Of a DNA stretch of 64,000 nucleotides, positions 1-10,052 are shown piece after piece. Numbering within the stretch: the stretch's first letter is position 1; each line of letters begins with the position of its first letter. A program made the translations under genes and the position numbers. The stretch comes from Acinetobacter sp. WC-141. GTDB lineage: Bacteria > Pseudomonadota > Gammaproteobacteria > Pseudomonadales > Moraxellaceae. The notes under the pieces were generated by a model. It did not search any database and had not been told where the DNA came from. It saw nothing but the letters and a program-made list of their open reading frames with translations. Location: positions 62,001-126,000 of the forward strand of contig NZ_AMSS01000050.1 in assembly GCF_000313935.1 (NCBI RefSeq), in the 5' to 3' direction.

Positions 1-31
1 CCATTTATGAATGGCTGGATTTTTATTTGAT

Positions 32-1162
32 CTATTTTTGATAAGCTAGCTCAAAAGATCCTATTTCCTCTAAGACATACCGAATGTGGTGGCTCGTATC
101 AATTGCAACCCATTGCGTAGGATTTCCTATAAAATTATTAATACCGTGCGCACATTCAAAGATTTTATTGTCTCCCCAACTAAAGCTTACATCTTCATAA
201 TAGATAGAATTAATTAATCTCATTGCTAGCTGCTTTCTATGCCCGTGACTTCCACCATCTCTAGAAAATGGATGGCCTCTTACGACATAGTAATTTTTAT
301 CTATAGTGTAGATAATTTTTCCATTCGTATGTTGATTAATAATCTGCTTTTCTGGAGCTGGATGTCTTGCTCCATGATCTGCAAACTTCAATTTAACATT
401 AGGGAACATGTTTCTTAAAGTCTGCCATACAACCATTTCTTTTCGAAGTACTGGACCATCCGTATCATGATCTTCAATGGCTTCTGCAACGCTTGAAGGA
501 TATGAAGCTCCACTGATAGAAATGTATTTAAAATCATATTCAGTTAATACTTCTAAAAAGTCTCTAGACTTGCTTAGCATCTGTTCAATTGTTATACGAT
601 TGACACTTACATCCCCAAAATCTAATAATATAGAACAATTATTTTCTGCTAATTTTAAATCAGAAATAATTGATTCTAGTTGTTCTTTGAAAAAATCAGG
701 TTCATCAATATCATACATTGCCTCACCATCTAATCTAATACAAAAATAAGGAGCCTCTGGATAATTTAAATTTTTCATTGTTTGATGATAAAGACTGCTC
801 ATTTGATCAAACCAACGGTCATAACCAATTACAGGAACTACCTTTACTCCTAATGCAAACAATTTGTTATACGTATAGGTTAAGAAATGCTCACCATTCT
901 CCAATAAAGCTTCAGATGGTTTCCAAAAATAACCATCCACTAAAGCAATATTTCCACTCCATAATTTCCCTATTTTCTCGCAACGGCTATTAATATCAAC
1001 AAGTCTTGAAACCCCTTCTTTATAAATATTAGGCATTTCAAATAAAGGGTGGAAAGTTGGCTGTATTTGATATTCTAACTGCTCAGACCTAATAGGTTTT
1101 ATCGCATCAAATTCACCTTGCTTCGCTTTCATGATTGGGACATATTCTGGAATTTTCATCAT
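32..1162 (-). CDS. Protein beta family protein (PF14350-like)
   Basis: This 376-aa soluble protein begins YVPIMKAKQGEF, the opening I associate with the protein beta family, and it has the family's usual length (about 350-380 aa). No enzymatic motif is evident. It is preceded by a strong GAGGAG site five bases before a double ATG and starts two bases after the stop of the HigA-ImmA gene, so the two are translationally coupled. From memory the family includes the beta protein of satellite phage P4, part of the gop-beta-cII toxic/anti-phage locus; that link is not checked here. As third gene of a toxin-antitoxin operon it may modulate the toxin or complete a defence module. Family assignment is fairly sure, function is not. 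Confidence 0.65.
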   Translation of the reverse strand: MMKIPEYVPIMKAKQGEFDAIKPIRSEQLEYQIQPTFHPLFEMPNIYKEGVSRLVDINSRCEKIGKLWSGNIALVDGYFWKPSEALLENGEHFLTYTYNKLFALGVKVVPVIGYDRWFDQMSSLYHQTMKNLNYPEAPYFCIRLDGEAMYDIDEPDFFKEQLESIISDLKLAENNCSILLDFGDVSVNRITIEQMLSKSRDFLEVLTEYDFKYISISGASYPSSVAEAIEDHDTDGPVLRKEMVVWQTLRNMFPNVKLKFADHGARHPAPEKQIINQHTNGKIIYTIDKNYYVVRGHPFSRDGGSHGHRKQLAMRLINSIYYEDVSFSWGDNKIFECAHGINNFIGNPTQWVAIDTSHHIRYVLEEIGSFELAYQK

Positions 1163-1164
1163 CT

Positions 1165-2388
1165 CTACTCCTCAACACTTAATAAATGAGAATTGGTTAA
1201 TAATGCCTTGACCTGATATTGACCAACCAAGTCTGAAAATAAGGTGTAATTTCCCAACTCTTTTCGAATACGCCCTGCAATGATTGCTGGATGAACTCTC
1301 AACTCTTTAGCCAACTTTTCAATAGATTCTTTACTTGGTGAGATAAATGCCTCTGTACGTCTCAAAACTCCTCTTGGTATAAATGCCTCTCTTGCCAATC
1401 GATTTGCTTCAGCCTCCCTCCGATCCTCCATACTTGATGAATCTAAATCATCGAGAAATGCTTCTGTTTCATCAACATGCTTCCAAATATGTGCGCATTC
1501 ATGTAGTAACGTAAACCAAAAATTATCCAATCGGTCATATCGTAAACTTAGCCCAATAATAGGAGTGCCGTCACTGTCCTTCAATGCCGCTCCATCAAGA
1601 TGCGTACCTTTAAGATGAGGCTCAATGACTACAGCAATTCCATGTTTTTCTAAGTATTCAATTGCTAATATTGGCCCATGCTCAAACCAGCTTAATTGAG
1701 CTAACTCTCTTAAAAAATTACTATTTATTAAATTAGGGTCATATTTTCCTAGACTATCTTTCTTATCTCTAGCTTGGAGAATGACTCTAGCTAGCCACGC
1801 ATACAGTGCATACATCGTATTAGGTGTTTGGGCATCACCAGACAACTTTCGTTTAAAAGAAGCTGAGCCGATTTGTAACCCTGATTGAGCAATATATTTT
1901 TGGATAATACTCTCAGTTGATGCTGCCGTATCAGCAAGAAATGTTTTTAACCACCCCCTATTTTTCATCTCTTTAACAGGAAATTTAGACCAATCAATAT
2001 TATTTTTATCTAATGTATTCTTTGAATTTGATAAACCAATTAATGTCTCTACCGACAGTCCCAACCCTACAGATAATGCTCGGATCATATCTACGGTTAA
2101 AGCTCTTTTTCGATTAAGAACTTCAGAAACTCTACTAGTAGTACCAAAATATGGGGCCAAATCAGCTTGTTTTAACCCTTTCTCATGCATCCTAAATAGA
2201 ATTGCATCAATAGGATCAGGCGCCTCTATCGGATATTGTTTATTTTCATAATCTTCTATTAAAACCGATAATAATTCCAACCGATCACTCTCAGGACTTC
2301 CTATAGCCGGATTTAGCATAATTAAAGAATGCACTTCGTCAAGATAAGCTTGATACTGCTCTCTTGTACGAATAACTTTAAATTCCAT
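1165..2388 (-). CDS. higA: HigA-type XRE antitoxin fused to ImmA/IrrE metallopeptidase
   Basis: The N-terminal part (about residues 45-115) is a HigA-like helix-turn-helix domain (QADLAPYFGTTSRVSEVLNRK). The C-terminal half carries an ImmA/IrrE (DUF955) zinc protease motif, LLHECAHIWKH, with the HExxH-type His-Glu-Cys-Ala-His, followed by EAEANRLAREAFIP. Such fusions act as DNA-binding antitoxins or as proteases that cleave a partner repressor. The ATG at 2388 is preferred over an upstream GTG at 2397 because AAAGGTG lies seven bases ahead of it. It overlaps the end of the toxin gene by 11 bases. It probably autoregulates through the palindromes upstream of higB. Relative to ordinary HigA (about 100-140 aa) it is much longer because of the protease domain. 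Confidence 0.85.
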   Translation of the reverse strand: MEFKVIRTREQYQAYLDEVHSLIMLNPAIGSPESDRLELLSVLIEDYENKQYPIEAPDPIDAILFRMHEKGLKQADLAPYFGTTSRVSEVLNRKRALTVDMIRALSVGLGLSVETLIGLSNSKNTLDKNNIDWSKFPVKEMKNRGWLKTFLADTAASTESIIQKYIAQSGLQIGSASFKRKLSGDAQTPNTMYALYAWLARVILQARDKKDSLGKYDPNLINSNFLRELAQLSWFEHGPILAIEYLEKHGIAVVIEPHLKGTHLDGAALKDSDGTPIIGLSLRYDRLDNFWFTLLHECAHIWKHVDETEAFLDDLDSSSMEDRREAEANRLAREAFIPRGVLRRTEAFISPSKESIEKLAKELRVHPAIIAGRIRKELGNYTLFSDLVGQYQVKALLTNSHLLSVEE

Positions 2389-2650
2389 TGTTAGCACCTT
2401 TAATGTTTACAGCTTTAATAATCGCTATTCTTTGAGAAAACGCGATTTGTAGACAAATAACCCATTTAGAGTTATGTATCGAAAATTCGAAACATTGATT
2501 TTCCAAAATAGATACTTTTGGAAATTGTTTCAGAATATCTTCCGCGCCCCGCCAATGAGCATCACGTATTTCAGAGATCCAACTTATGAGCCATTTTTTA
2601 GCAAACTCACACTCAATCACTGTTATTTTTTCAAGACCTAAAAGCTTCAT
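2378..2650 (-). CDS. higB: HigB-family mRNA interferase toxin
   Basis: This 90-aa protein has the HigB_toxin (PF09907) pattern: a helical N-terminus, a conserved DAHWRGAEDI segment, FPKVSIL, and a basic C-terminal strand region with FSIHNSKWV and AIIKAVNI. HigB proteins cleave mRNA, usually on the ribosome, and are neutralised by HigA. The toxin gene comes first, as is typical for higBA, and overlaps the antitoxin gene by 11 bases. The Shine-Dalgarno is poor and a perfect palindrome lies directly upstream, which fits tight repression of the promoter. Length matches the family. The call is fairly secure; activity is not shown. Confidence 0.8.
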   Translation of the reverse strand: MKLLGLEKITVIECEFAKKWLISWISEIRDAHWRGAEDILKQFPKVSILENQCFEFSIHNSKWVICLQIAFSQRIAIIKAVNIKGANNGI

Positions 2651-2657
2651 TTAAAAA

Positions 2658-2720
2658 TATTCCCAATTTGGGAATAAATTACACCATTTCAAAATACAAC
2701 TCAATTCCCATTTTGGTAAT
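2658..2720. promoter_or_regulatory. Two palindromic operator candidates upstream of higB
   Basis: A perfect 19-bp palindrome with one central base (2658-2676, TATTCCCAA-T-TTGGGAATA) lies eight bases before the higB start. A degenerate second copy (ATTCCCATTTTGGTAAT) lies at 2704-2720. Their centres are about 45 bp apart. Paired palindromes overlapping the toxin promoter are the usual operators of HigA-type antitoxins, so these are probably autoregulation sites. Confidence 0.6.
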
Positions 2721-3020
2721 TATCATAAACTAATTATTGAGAACTACTTTAATTGCTTAAATATTTATCAGTGATATGGTCTTTGTTAGATTTTTTTGAA
2801 ATAAAAGAATAAATTTAATTAAATAAATCAATATTTAAAGTTTGATATGTTAGATATTGAATTGACATAAGCTGCCCATAATTCCTTCATTCAAAACCTA
2901 ATTTAGTCACGGTCTTTCTAACAGAATTACAGTCTGACTAACCTCTAATGATCTTAAATAATAAATAACAGTAAAAATACTTTCTGTTATAGGGATAGGT
3001 AGTCTATAGATTGTTTTATG

Positions 3021-3050
3021 TATGTGGACAAATCCAGACTTGTCCACATA
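3021..3050 (-). terminator. 11-bp inverted repeat downstream of the 272-aa gene
   Basis: Perfect 11-base arms TATGTGGACAA / TTGTCCACATA enclose an eight-base loop, eight bases beyond the stop of the minus-strand gene at 3058. The stem is strong but is not followed by a clear U-run on the minus strand. It may terminate transcription or mark a module boundary. The remaining 2721-3020 is AT-rich with no gene that I can support. Confidence 0.4.
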
Positions 3051-3057
3051 TTTAAAA

Positions 3058-3876
3058 TTAGGAGTCACTACCTATGCGTTTGCGCTCACGACTTCTAAAA
3101 TTTTTCACATATAGGCCATCAATCATTTCTTTTGGCTCTAAAGCTAAGGCGCAATTCGCTAAGGTAGCAATTGTATTATCTGTTAACTTAAAGTCATTAG
3201 GTAAGAAACCATATTCTTTCTGACGATTACATTCAATAGCTTCAAATAAAGCTCTAAAATAATCAACTAAGGAAGCTCTCTCACCTATTGTTGCCACTTC
3301 AGTAATAGAATCAATAGCAATAGGTACGGCCATTCTTGCATCTTCAGCGATAACTTTCATTACATCATCTAACCGAGGCCAATATTTAAGATCAAACTGA
3401 CCTTGGAGTTGCTTTAATTTATCTAGCAAAGATGTTCTAAAATACGGATTATTCTGAGATGCTTCACGAATTACATTACCAATGTGATAATGGGTATCTG
3501 TCATAAAGCCAGAAGTATTTATTAACTCGGATCTAGTTTCTAGGAGAGCTGCTAATTCATGAGCTTTAATAGAAATTTGCTGATTAATCTCATTCAATTT
3601 TTTCTGAGCAGCCCTAGACTTTATTACTTCCTCTGGACTATGCATTGAAGTAATTCCTACTAACAAATCTAAAAAATTTGTGAGGGCTTGATGATATTTC
3701 CCTAGTTTTGAATACAACTCACTATAAGCATGTTGTAACTCAACTTTACGCTCAAGTAACCTATCAATGATTATATTTTCACTAGGAAGTATCTTGGCTT
3801 GCGTATTAGTAGCTTTTTTATCTAATAGAATAGCTACACATACCTCTTGAGCTTTTATTTCATCTATAGACTTCAT
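3058..3876 (-). CDS. Hypothetical protein, helical
   Basis: I do not recognise this 272-aa protein. It has no signal peptide or membrane segment. Residues 40-120 look strongly helical and probably coiled (repeated Leu/Glu/Lys/Gln with QKKLNEINQQISIKAHELAAL). The C-terminus is basic (FRSRERKRIGSDS). It begins with a normal ATG and stands alone between the toxin-antitoxin operon and the arsenic genes on the same strand. The roughly 290 bases upstream (3877-4169) are AT-rich with no recognisable gene. It may be an accessory or defence-associated protein, but nothing in the sequence shows its role. Confidence 0.55.
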   Translation of the reverse strand: MKSIDEIKAQEVCVAILLDKKATNTQAKILPSENIIIDRLLERKVELQHAYSELYSKLGKYHQALTNFLDLLVGITSMHSPEEVIKSRAAQKKLNEINQQISIKAHELAALLETRSELINTSGFMTDTHYHIGNVIREASQNNPYFRTSLLDKLKQLQGQFDLKYWPRLDDVMKVIAEDARMAVPIAIDSITEVATIGERASLVDYFRALFEAIECNRQKEYGFLPNDFKLTDNTIATLANCALALEPKEMIDGLYVKNFRSRERKRIGSDS

Positions 3877-4169
3877 GATTTCATCTCTGTAATTGGTTCT
3901 GCTTACAGTGTAATTAGCTCAATTAAATCTGTCGGTATCTGAGTAATAATAACTTTTATAGTACTCAGATACCTCCTTTCTCATGAAAGAGTATATAAAC
4001 AGTAGACTAGTTTTATTGGGAATTATATTAAGCAACTAGAGTCTAGTTAAAATTTTCCAGTTATTGATCACTTACTAAATTAGAACCAATACCACCAAAA
4101 AAACATAAGTGTTTGATATAAAAATATATAAACCTTCTATAGCCTCAGCCATCCTTTATTTAAGAATTT

Positions 4170-5237
4170 TTAATCTATAGCTAAGTAAACAGCTATTTCA
4201 TCGACTACTGCTTTGGCTGTTCTAGAAACTCCGATTAATGTTGCCGATGCCATGCCTGTCCATTCACCATAACCAACTAGCCAAAGATTGTTTATTTTTA
4301 TTGAACGTCCATCATTGACAGCAACAGTCTGATTAGGTTCTATCACTCTAAGACTCCTTAAGTGATTTAGGGAAGCTTTGAAACCTGTACACCAAATCAC
4401 AGCATCGACCAATTGTGTTGAACCATCCTCCCAAACAACCGAATGTTCTTTAAATGCTTTAAAGGGTTCTCTGCTATGTAATACCCCACGTTCACGTGCA
4501 TCTTTGACACTGTCAATCATGACAATATCCCCTAGACCACCAATGGGTTGATCAACTATTCGTCCCTCCTGTTGTGCCTTCAAACGTTCTGTTGCTCGAA
4601 GGAATAAAACACGCCCATCAACATCATCCGATAAAAATTGAGGAGGAGTTACTGTGATCCAAATAGTGTCTGCAACTTCTGAGACTTCAGCAAGAATTTG
4701 AGCACCAGAGTTACCTCCTCCTATCACTAGAACCTTTTTATTAATAAAAGGTTCTGGATTAACATAATGTGCTGAATGGGTTTGTATTCCTTTAAATCTT
4801 TCTAATCCTTCGTAATGTGGAATATAAGGCTGACTCCATGTACCTGTAGCACTGACAACCGCCTTTGCTCGCCAATATTTATCACCCGCATATACATCTA
4901 AGCAGTCATTTTTTTTCTCAATATGATCAACATGTATAGGTCGAATGACAGGAAATTGATAGCGTTGTTCGTATGCAGATAAGTATTGAATCACCTCATT
5001 CCGCGTTGGATAAGTTTGTTCAGTTTTTGGCATCATCCAGCCCGACAACGAACTCCAAGTATTTGGAGAAAAAAGACGTAAAGACTCCCAAGCATGTAAC
5101 CATGCACCACCTGCCTGATTTTGGTCATCTAAAATCACAAATGGAATTTTCTTACGTTTTAAAAAATAAGCTGTAGCAAGAGCTGCTTGTCCACCACCAA
5201 TAATGACTACATCTACTTCAGCTTGTAATTGAGACAA
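4170..5237 (-). CDS. arsO: ArsO-type NAD(P)H-dependent flavin monooxygenase
   Basis: This 355-aa protein has an N-terminal FAD-binding [15 protein letters not shown] motif, a second nucleotide-binding motif [13 protein letters not shown] near residue 175, and a C-terminal [11 protein letters not shown] region. This is the layout of the ArsO/Baeyer-Villiger-like flavoproteins encoded in arsenic operons, whose exact arsenic substrate is not firmly established. No ATG exists near the N-terminus. The start is TTG at 5237, supported by a GGGGGGAG ribosome-binding site nine bases upstream and by the dinucleotide motif beginning about 12 codons later. It is last in the ars gene order but is separated from trxB by a terminator-like hairpin. 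Confidence 0.8.
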   Translation of the reverse strand: MSQLQAEVDVVIIGGGQAALATAYFLKRKKIPFVILDDQNQAGGAWLHAWESLRLFSPNTWSSLSGWMMPKTEQTYPTRNEVIQYLSAYEQRYQFPVIRPIHVDHIEKKNDCLDVYAGDKYWRAKAVVSATGTWSQPYIPHYEGLERFKGIQTHSAHYVNPEPFINKKVLVIGGGNSGAQILAEVSEVADTIWITVTPPQFLSDDVDGRVLFLRATERLKAQQEGRIVDQPIGGLGDIVMIDSVKDARERGVLHSREPFKAFKEHSVVWEDGSTQLVDAVIWCTGFKASLNHLRSLRVIEPNQTVAVNDGRSIKINNLWLVGYGEWTGMASATLIGVSRTAKAVVDEIAVYLAID

Positions 5238-5278
5238 AGTATCGCTCCCCCCTTCTTTATTGTCATAAACAAAATCAA

Positions 5279-5307
5279 AAGCCCAATCTGTTAAACAGAC
5301 TGGGCTT
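5279..5307 (-). terminator. Intrinsic terminator or attenuator between trxB and arsO
   Basis: AAGCCCA (5279-5285) pairs with TGGGCTT (5301-5307), and TCTGTT with AACAGA, giving a 13-bp stem with one mismatch. On the minus strand it is followed by TTTGATTTTG. It would end or weaken the ars transcript before arsO. Confidence 0.65.
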
Positions 5308-5342
5308 ATTTCTTAAAATTTTCAAGTGATTGAATTAGCTTT

Positions 5343-6296
<954 letters not shown>

Positions 6297-6314
6297 TTAG
6301 TTCTCTCCAATGTA

Positions 6315-7019
6315 TTACAGACTACGCTGGTTAACACGTTTAGATAATTCTTCAGCAGATTCTTTACGCTCAGAATATCGATCAGTTAGATACAGGCTTT
6401 GTCCACGCGTAAGTAATGTAAACTTATAGAGTTCTTCCATCACATCTACTATACGATCGTAATAAGAAGATGCTTTCATACGTCCATCTTCTTCAAACTC
6501 TAAAAAGGCTTTAGGAATTGAAGATTGATTCGGGATTGTAATCATCCGCATCCAGCGCCCCAAAATACGCATCTGGTTAACGCTATTAAAAGATTGTGAA
6601 CCACCACTAACTTGCATAAGTGCTAAAGTTTTACCTTGCGTCGCACGTATTGCACCACCAGCCAAAGGAATCCAGTCGATTTGGGATTTAAAAATAGAAC
6701 TCATAGAACCATGACGCTCAGGTGAACACCAAACCATACCCTCTGACCAAGCCAAAAGTTCATGCAATTCTTTTACTTTTGGATGTTCAGTATCGGCATC
6801 TTCTGGCAAAGGCAATCCTTTCGGATGAAAAATTTTCACCTCAGCACCAAACTCCTCCAAGATTCGTCCTGCTTCCATCACCGCTAAACGACTATAAGAA
6901 CGTTCACGATTCGAGCCATACAACAATAAGATGCGTGGTGCATGATCCAGTGCTTTAGCTTGAACTTTCTCTAAAGTAGGTCGATCAAGAAGATTCATAT
7001 CAACATTTGGGAGATTCAT
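6315..7019 (-). CDS. arsH: ArsH NADPH-dependent organoarsenical oxidase
   Basis: This 234-aa flavodoxin-fold protein carries the FMN-binding [14 protein letters not shown] motif and the [20 protein letters not shown] signature typical of ArsH, which oxidises trivalent methyl- and aryl-arsenicals and reduces quinones with NADPH. The ATG at 7019 is preferred to an upstream TTG at 7037 that would overlap acr3; with it the gene begins five bases after the acr3 stop. It is followed by trxB after 18 bp, in a single operon. Length matches the family. Confidence 0.9.
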   Translation of the reverse strand: MNLPNVDMNLLDRPTLEKVQAKALDHAPRILLLYGSNRERSYSRLAVMEAGRILEEFGAEVKIFHPKGLPLPEDADTEHPKVKELHELLAWSEGMVWCSPERHGSMSSIFKSQIDWIPLAGGAIRATQGKTLALMQVSGGSQSFNSVNQMRILGRWMRMITIPNQSSIPKAFLEFEEDGRMKASSYYDRIVDVMEELYKFTLLTRGQSLYLTDRYSERKESAEELSKRVNQRSL

Positions 7020-7023
7020 AGAT

Positions 7024-8064
7024 TTACACCGATTCAAAATACTTTTTTCTTAGCCATAAAGAGACACTGACCAAAGCAATCAAAACTGGTACTTCAACTA
7101 ATGGCCCAATGACTGTAGTAAATGCCACAGGCGATGCTAAACCAAAGGTTGCAATGGCTACAGCCAGTGCTAACTCAAAATTATTACCCGTAGCAGTAAA
7201 TGAAATTGCTGTAGTTTTTGGGTAGTCATTACCCATCCACTTACTCATAAAGAAACTAATGAAGAACATTACGATAAAGTAAATTGTTAATGGAATCGCA
7301 ATTCGAATTACATCCAAAGGCAGACTCACTACATCTCCACCTTTGAGACTAAACATAGCAACAATAGTAAACAGTAATGCCAATAGACTTAATGGACTGA
7401 TCTTCGGTAAAAAGACATTTTGGTACCACTCTAAGCCTTTGGCGTTGACTAAGATCAAACGGGTCAAGAAACCAAGAAAAAAAGGAATACCCAAGTAAAT
7501 CAATACCGCGTGGGTAATCGTCCAAAAATCCACATTGATTACTTGCCCAGCAATACCAAAATAAGGTGGTAAGAAGGTAAGAAATAACCAAGCATAAGTA
7601 CTAAAGAACAAAATCTGAAAGATACTATTGAATGCAACCAATGCTGCTACATATTGGTTATCGCCGCAGGCTAAACCATTCCAAACTAAAACCATTGCAA
7701 TACAACGAGCTAATCCGATCAGGATTAGTCCAGTCATATACTCTGGATAGCTATGCAAAAAAATAATTGCTAATGCAAACATTAATACAGGAGCAATAAT
7801 CCAGTTCTGTACTAAAGACAAAGTTAATGTTCTTTTGTCTTTAAATACTTGTGGTAGAGCTGCATAGTCCACTTTGGCTAACGGTGGATACATCATCAGA
7901 ATCAAACCAATCGCAATTGGAATATTGACAGAATCCACACTCATTTTGTCTAAAGTAACAGAAGCTTGAGGTAAGAAGACACCTATCGCAATCCCCACCC
8001 CCATCGCAATGAAAATCCATAGCGTAAGGTTACGATCTAAAAATGACAGTCTTTGTTGAGCCAT
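7024..8064 (-). CDS. acr3: Acr3-family arsenite efflux permease
   Basis: The 346-aa membrane protein has about ten hydrophobic segments. It carries the Acr3 signatures [19 protein letters not shown], with the conserved Cys in TM4, and [18 protein letters not shown] in a later helix. It exports As(III) from the cytoplasm using the proton motive force and is unrelated to ArsB. The ATG at 8064 ([11 protein letters not shown]) is chosen because a TTG at 8106 would lie inside arsC; the ATG is seven bases after the arsC stop and has a GAG-type site upstream. It is the export step for arsenite made by the two reductases in this operon. Confidence 0.92.
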   Translation of the reverse strand: MAQQRLSFLDRNLTLWIFIAMGVGIAIGVFLPQASVTLDKMSVDSVNIPIAIGLILMMYPPLAKVDYAALPQVFKDKRTLTLSLVQNWIIAPVLMFALAIIFLHSYPEYMTGLILIGLARCIAMVLVWNGLACGDNQYVAALVAFNSIFQILFFSTYAWLFLTFLPPYFGIAGQVINVDFWTITHAVLIYLGIPFFLGFLTRLILVNAKGLEWYQNVFLPKISPLSLLALLFTIVAMFSLKGGDVVSLPLDVIRIAIPLTIYFIVMFFISFFMSKWMGNDYPKTTAISFTATGNNFELALAVAIATFGLASPVAFTTVIGPLVEVPVLIALVSVSLWLRKKYFESV

Positions 8065-8071
8065 GATTTTC

Positions 8072-8545
8072 TCATTCAATATCTGATATGTGATTGATTG
8101 CAGCAATTAATTCAGGACGAGACATATTTGCTGTATCAAGTGCAAATAAAGCATCTAAACGACGGTTGATATGGTCTACTGTCACTAGGAAAGCTTTTAA
8201 TTTTTCCTCTTTAGGCAAGTCTAAATGTGATGGATCAGCCAAGCCCCAATGTGCCTTGATCGCTCCCCCTAAATAAAGAGGACAAGCTTCTTGAGCTGCT
8301 GAATCACACACAGTAATCACTACATCAGGTTTATATTGCTCACAGTCATCAATGGTTTTACTCCATAAACCTTCTGTTGAAAGACCAAGGTTTTCCAAAG
8401 TTTCAATAGTCAATGGATGCACCTGTCCTGATGGCTTACTACCTGCACTGTATGCTTTCCAGTCATGAGGAGCACGACTGTTAAAAAGCACTTCAGACAA
8501 AATGCTACGACAACTATTTCCAGTACACAAAAACAGGAATTTCAT
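8072..8545 (-). CDS. arsC: Arsenate reductase, thioredoxin-coupled (LMW-phosphatase fold)
   Basis: The 157-aa protein opens with the P-loop [11 protein letters not shown] (CX5R), characteristic of ArsC enzymes related to low-molecular-weight protein tyrosine phosphatases. Later cysteines ([13 protein letters not shown]) supply the disulfide cascade. It converts arsenate to arsenite with electrons from thioredoxin, which links it to the trxB gene downstream. It follows arsR by six bases. A second, structurally unrelated arsenate reductase is encoded at 8931-9365, so the operon carries both known reductase solutions. Confidence 0.9.
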   Translation of the reverse strand: MKFLFLCTGNSCRSILSEVLFNSRAPHDWKAYSAGSKPSGQVHPLTIETLENLGLSTEGLWSKTIDDCEQYKPDVVITVCDSAAQEACPLYLGGAIKAHWGLADPSHLDLPKEEKLKAFLVTVDHINRRLDALFALDTANMSRPELIAAINHISDIE

Positions 8546-8551
8546 AATCTA

Positions 8552-8875
8552 TTACTCACAATAACTATTTATAGAAAGCGTGTTGGTATTGCTTACAACT
8601 TGACTAGATGATGTTTTTTTTAAAGTATCTAGAATTTCAAAACACCATGCTGGAAGTTGTTGATTAATGCTGTAGTACACCCATTGGCTTTGTCGTCTGT
8701 CTTGTAAGAGACCAGAAGAGCGTAATAAAGCTAAATGCCTAGAAATCTTTGGTTGACTCAGTTGTAGCTTTTCTGTCAGATCACAAACACAGAGTTCATT
8801 ATTCTCAGCAATTAAAGTGACAATATTGAGACGGGTTTCATCTGATAAGCATTTAAAAAAATTAACTTGATCCAT
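8552..8875 (-). CDS. arsR: ArsR/SmtB-family arsenite-responsive repressor
   Basis: This 107-aa winged-helix protein contains the metal-binding ELCVCDL motif at the start of a DNA-binding helix, followed by QPKISRHLALLRSSGLL. The CVC pair with an additional nearby Cys is the As(III) site in classical ArsR. It represses the operon until arsenite binds. Unusually, it is the second gene, after the glutaredoxin-type arsC, with a 55-bp gap that could hold a second promoter. Confidence 0.9.
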   Translation of the reverse strand: MDQVNFFKCLSDETRLNIVTLIAENNELCVCDLTEKLQLSQPKISRHLALLRSSGLLQDRRQSQWVYYSINQQLPAWCFEILDTLKKTSSSQVVSNTNTLSINSYCE

Positions 8876-8930
8876 CTTTGCTACCTATAAAATTGGATAT
8901 GCAGATAATCACATACAAGAACTAAATTTT

Positions 8931-9365
8931 TTAATTTACTCTCTGACCATTTTCGTCGATCACTTGTTCACCATCTTCTTTAGTGAAAGCACCTTTTTGT
9001 GGTAATGGCAGAATATCTAAGACAGCTTCTGAAGGACGACTTAAGCGAGTACCTAATTCAGTAACAACAAATGGTCGATTAATCAAAATAGGATGTTCAA
9101 GCATAAAACTGAGTAGTTGTTCATCACTCAAATCACTACGATCAAGCTGTAAATCCCGATAAGGATCTACATTCTGACGAATAGCCTCTCTTACTGTTAA
9201 GTTTGCATCCTGAATCAATTTAACTAATTCGTCATGACTAGGTGGTGTAATGAGATATTCAATAACGGTTGGTTCAATTCCTGTATTGCGAATCAAAGCC
9301 AAAGTATTCCGAGAGGTGCCACAAGCAGGATTGTGATAAATCTTTACATCTAATGAAGTTGTCAT
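8931..9365 (-). CDS. arsC: Arsenate reductase, glutaredoxin-coupled (ArsC/Spx fold)
   Basis: The 144-aa protein starts KIYHNPACGTSRNTLALIRN, the thioredoxin-fold active site with its single catalytic Cys, as in the plasmid R773 ArsC. Downstream arginines (RPFVVTELGTRLSRP) form the arsenate site. It reduces arsenate with glutathione and glutaredoxin. It is the first gene of the ars operon with AAAGG ahead of the ATG. The operon also encodes the thioredoxin-dependent type, which may widen redox or substrate conditions. Confidence 0.92.
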   Translation of the reverse strand: MTTSLDVKIYHNPACGTSRNTLALIRNTGIEPTVIEYLITPPSHDELVKLIQDANLTVREAIRQNVDPYRDLQLDRSDLSDEQLLSFMLEHPILINRPFVVTELGTRLSRPSEAVLDILPLPQKGAFTKEDGEQVIDENGQRVN

Positions 9366-9410
9366 GAAACTGGGACCTTTAATATATTAATATCTTTATA
9401 TACGAATTAG

Positions 9411-9434
9411 CATATATATGCAACTTCATATATG
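9411..9434. promoter_or_regulatory. AT-rich inverted repeat upstream of ars operon
   Basis: CATATATATG and CATATATG flank a six-base spacer about 46 bp before the first ars gene. The pair could be an ArsR operator, but AT-rich palindromes arise easily and I do not recognise a firm ArsR consensus. Confidence 0.3.
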
Positions 9435-9589
9435 ATGGTCTGCAAAATACAATCCATTAAATAAGCTAGTTAAATTTGAAAAACTGCTGTAAACAATTCA
9501 TTTTAGATTAATAATTTAGCAATAATATTAAATAAGCTAATATACGTATCAGTAAGTTTGAGAAACAAATGTGATCACTAACTTTTTAT

Positions 9590-9976
9590 TCAGGCTAACT
9601 TCTTCAATACACCACATTTGTCCACTGTACATAACCCATCACAAGTCTTTCTTATTTCTAATAGCTGCTGTATGAGTTTCTGCTGATTCCGAATATTTTC
9701 CTTAACATCGTTAATATGTGAATCGATAAGCTCATTCACATCAGAACAATTTAGATTAGGCAGATCCTTATAATTTAGTAATTTTTTAATTTCAGTTAAG
9801 TTCATATTCAAAGAACGGCAATTCACAATAAATTTCAACCGATCAATGTAATCTTCAGTATATAGTCTATAGTTACCTTGAGTTCGATCAGGTTTCGGGA
9901 TTAAACCTTCTTTTTCATAAAACCGTATTGTCAGTACTGAGCACGACGTTTTTTCAGAGAGCTCGCCTATCTTCAT
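9590..9976 (-). CDS. cadR: MerR-family Cd(II)/Pb(II)-responsive regulator (CadR/PbrR-like)
   Basis: Starting at MKIGELSEKT the protein is 128 aa. It has an N-terminal MerR helix-turn-helix (LTIRFYEKEGLIP), a dimerisation coiled coil, and cysteines at 77, 112, 116 and 121 (CDGLC near the end). Cys77 and Cys112 fall where CadR binds cadmium, as I recall that family. The longer start at 10003 would run into the divergent promoter, so ATG 9976 is chosen. It faces the CDF-feoA-feoB operon across a classic MerR-type promoter and should activate it when Cd, Pb or Zn binds. Confidence 0.85.
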   Translation of the reverse strand: MKIGELSEKTSCSVLTIRFYEKEGLIPKPDRTQGNYRLYTEDYIDRLKFIVNCRSLNMNLTEIKKLLNYKDLPNLNCSDVNELIDSHINDVKENIRNQQKLIQQLLEIRKTCDGLCTVDKCGVLKKLA

Positions 9977-10004
9977 AAACATTATGAAATACTCAAAATC
10001 CAAC

Positions 10005-10035
10005 TTGACTCTATAGTAGCTATAGAGATTTTAAT
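10005..10035 (+). promoter_or_regulatory. MerR-type promoter with dyad in a 19-bp spacer
   Basis: A -35 TTGACT (10005-10010) is followed after 19 bp by TTTAAT (10030-10035). The spacer region holds a perfect dyad, CTCTATAG-tag-CTATAGAG (10009-10027). The overlong spacer with a centred dyad is the hallmark of MerR-activated promoters and lies between cadR and the CDF gene. Confidence 0.8.
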
Positions 10036-10052
10036 ATGCAATAAGTAAAGAT

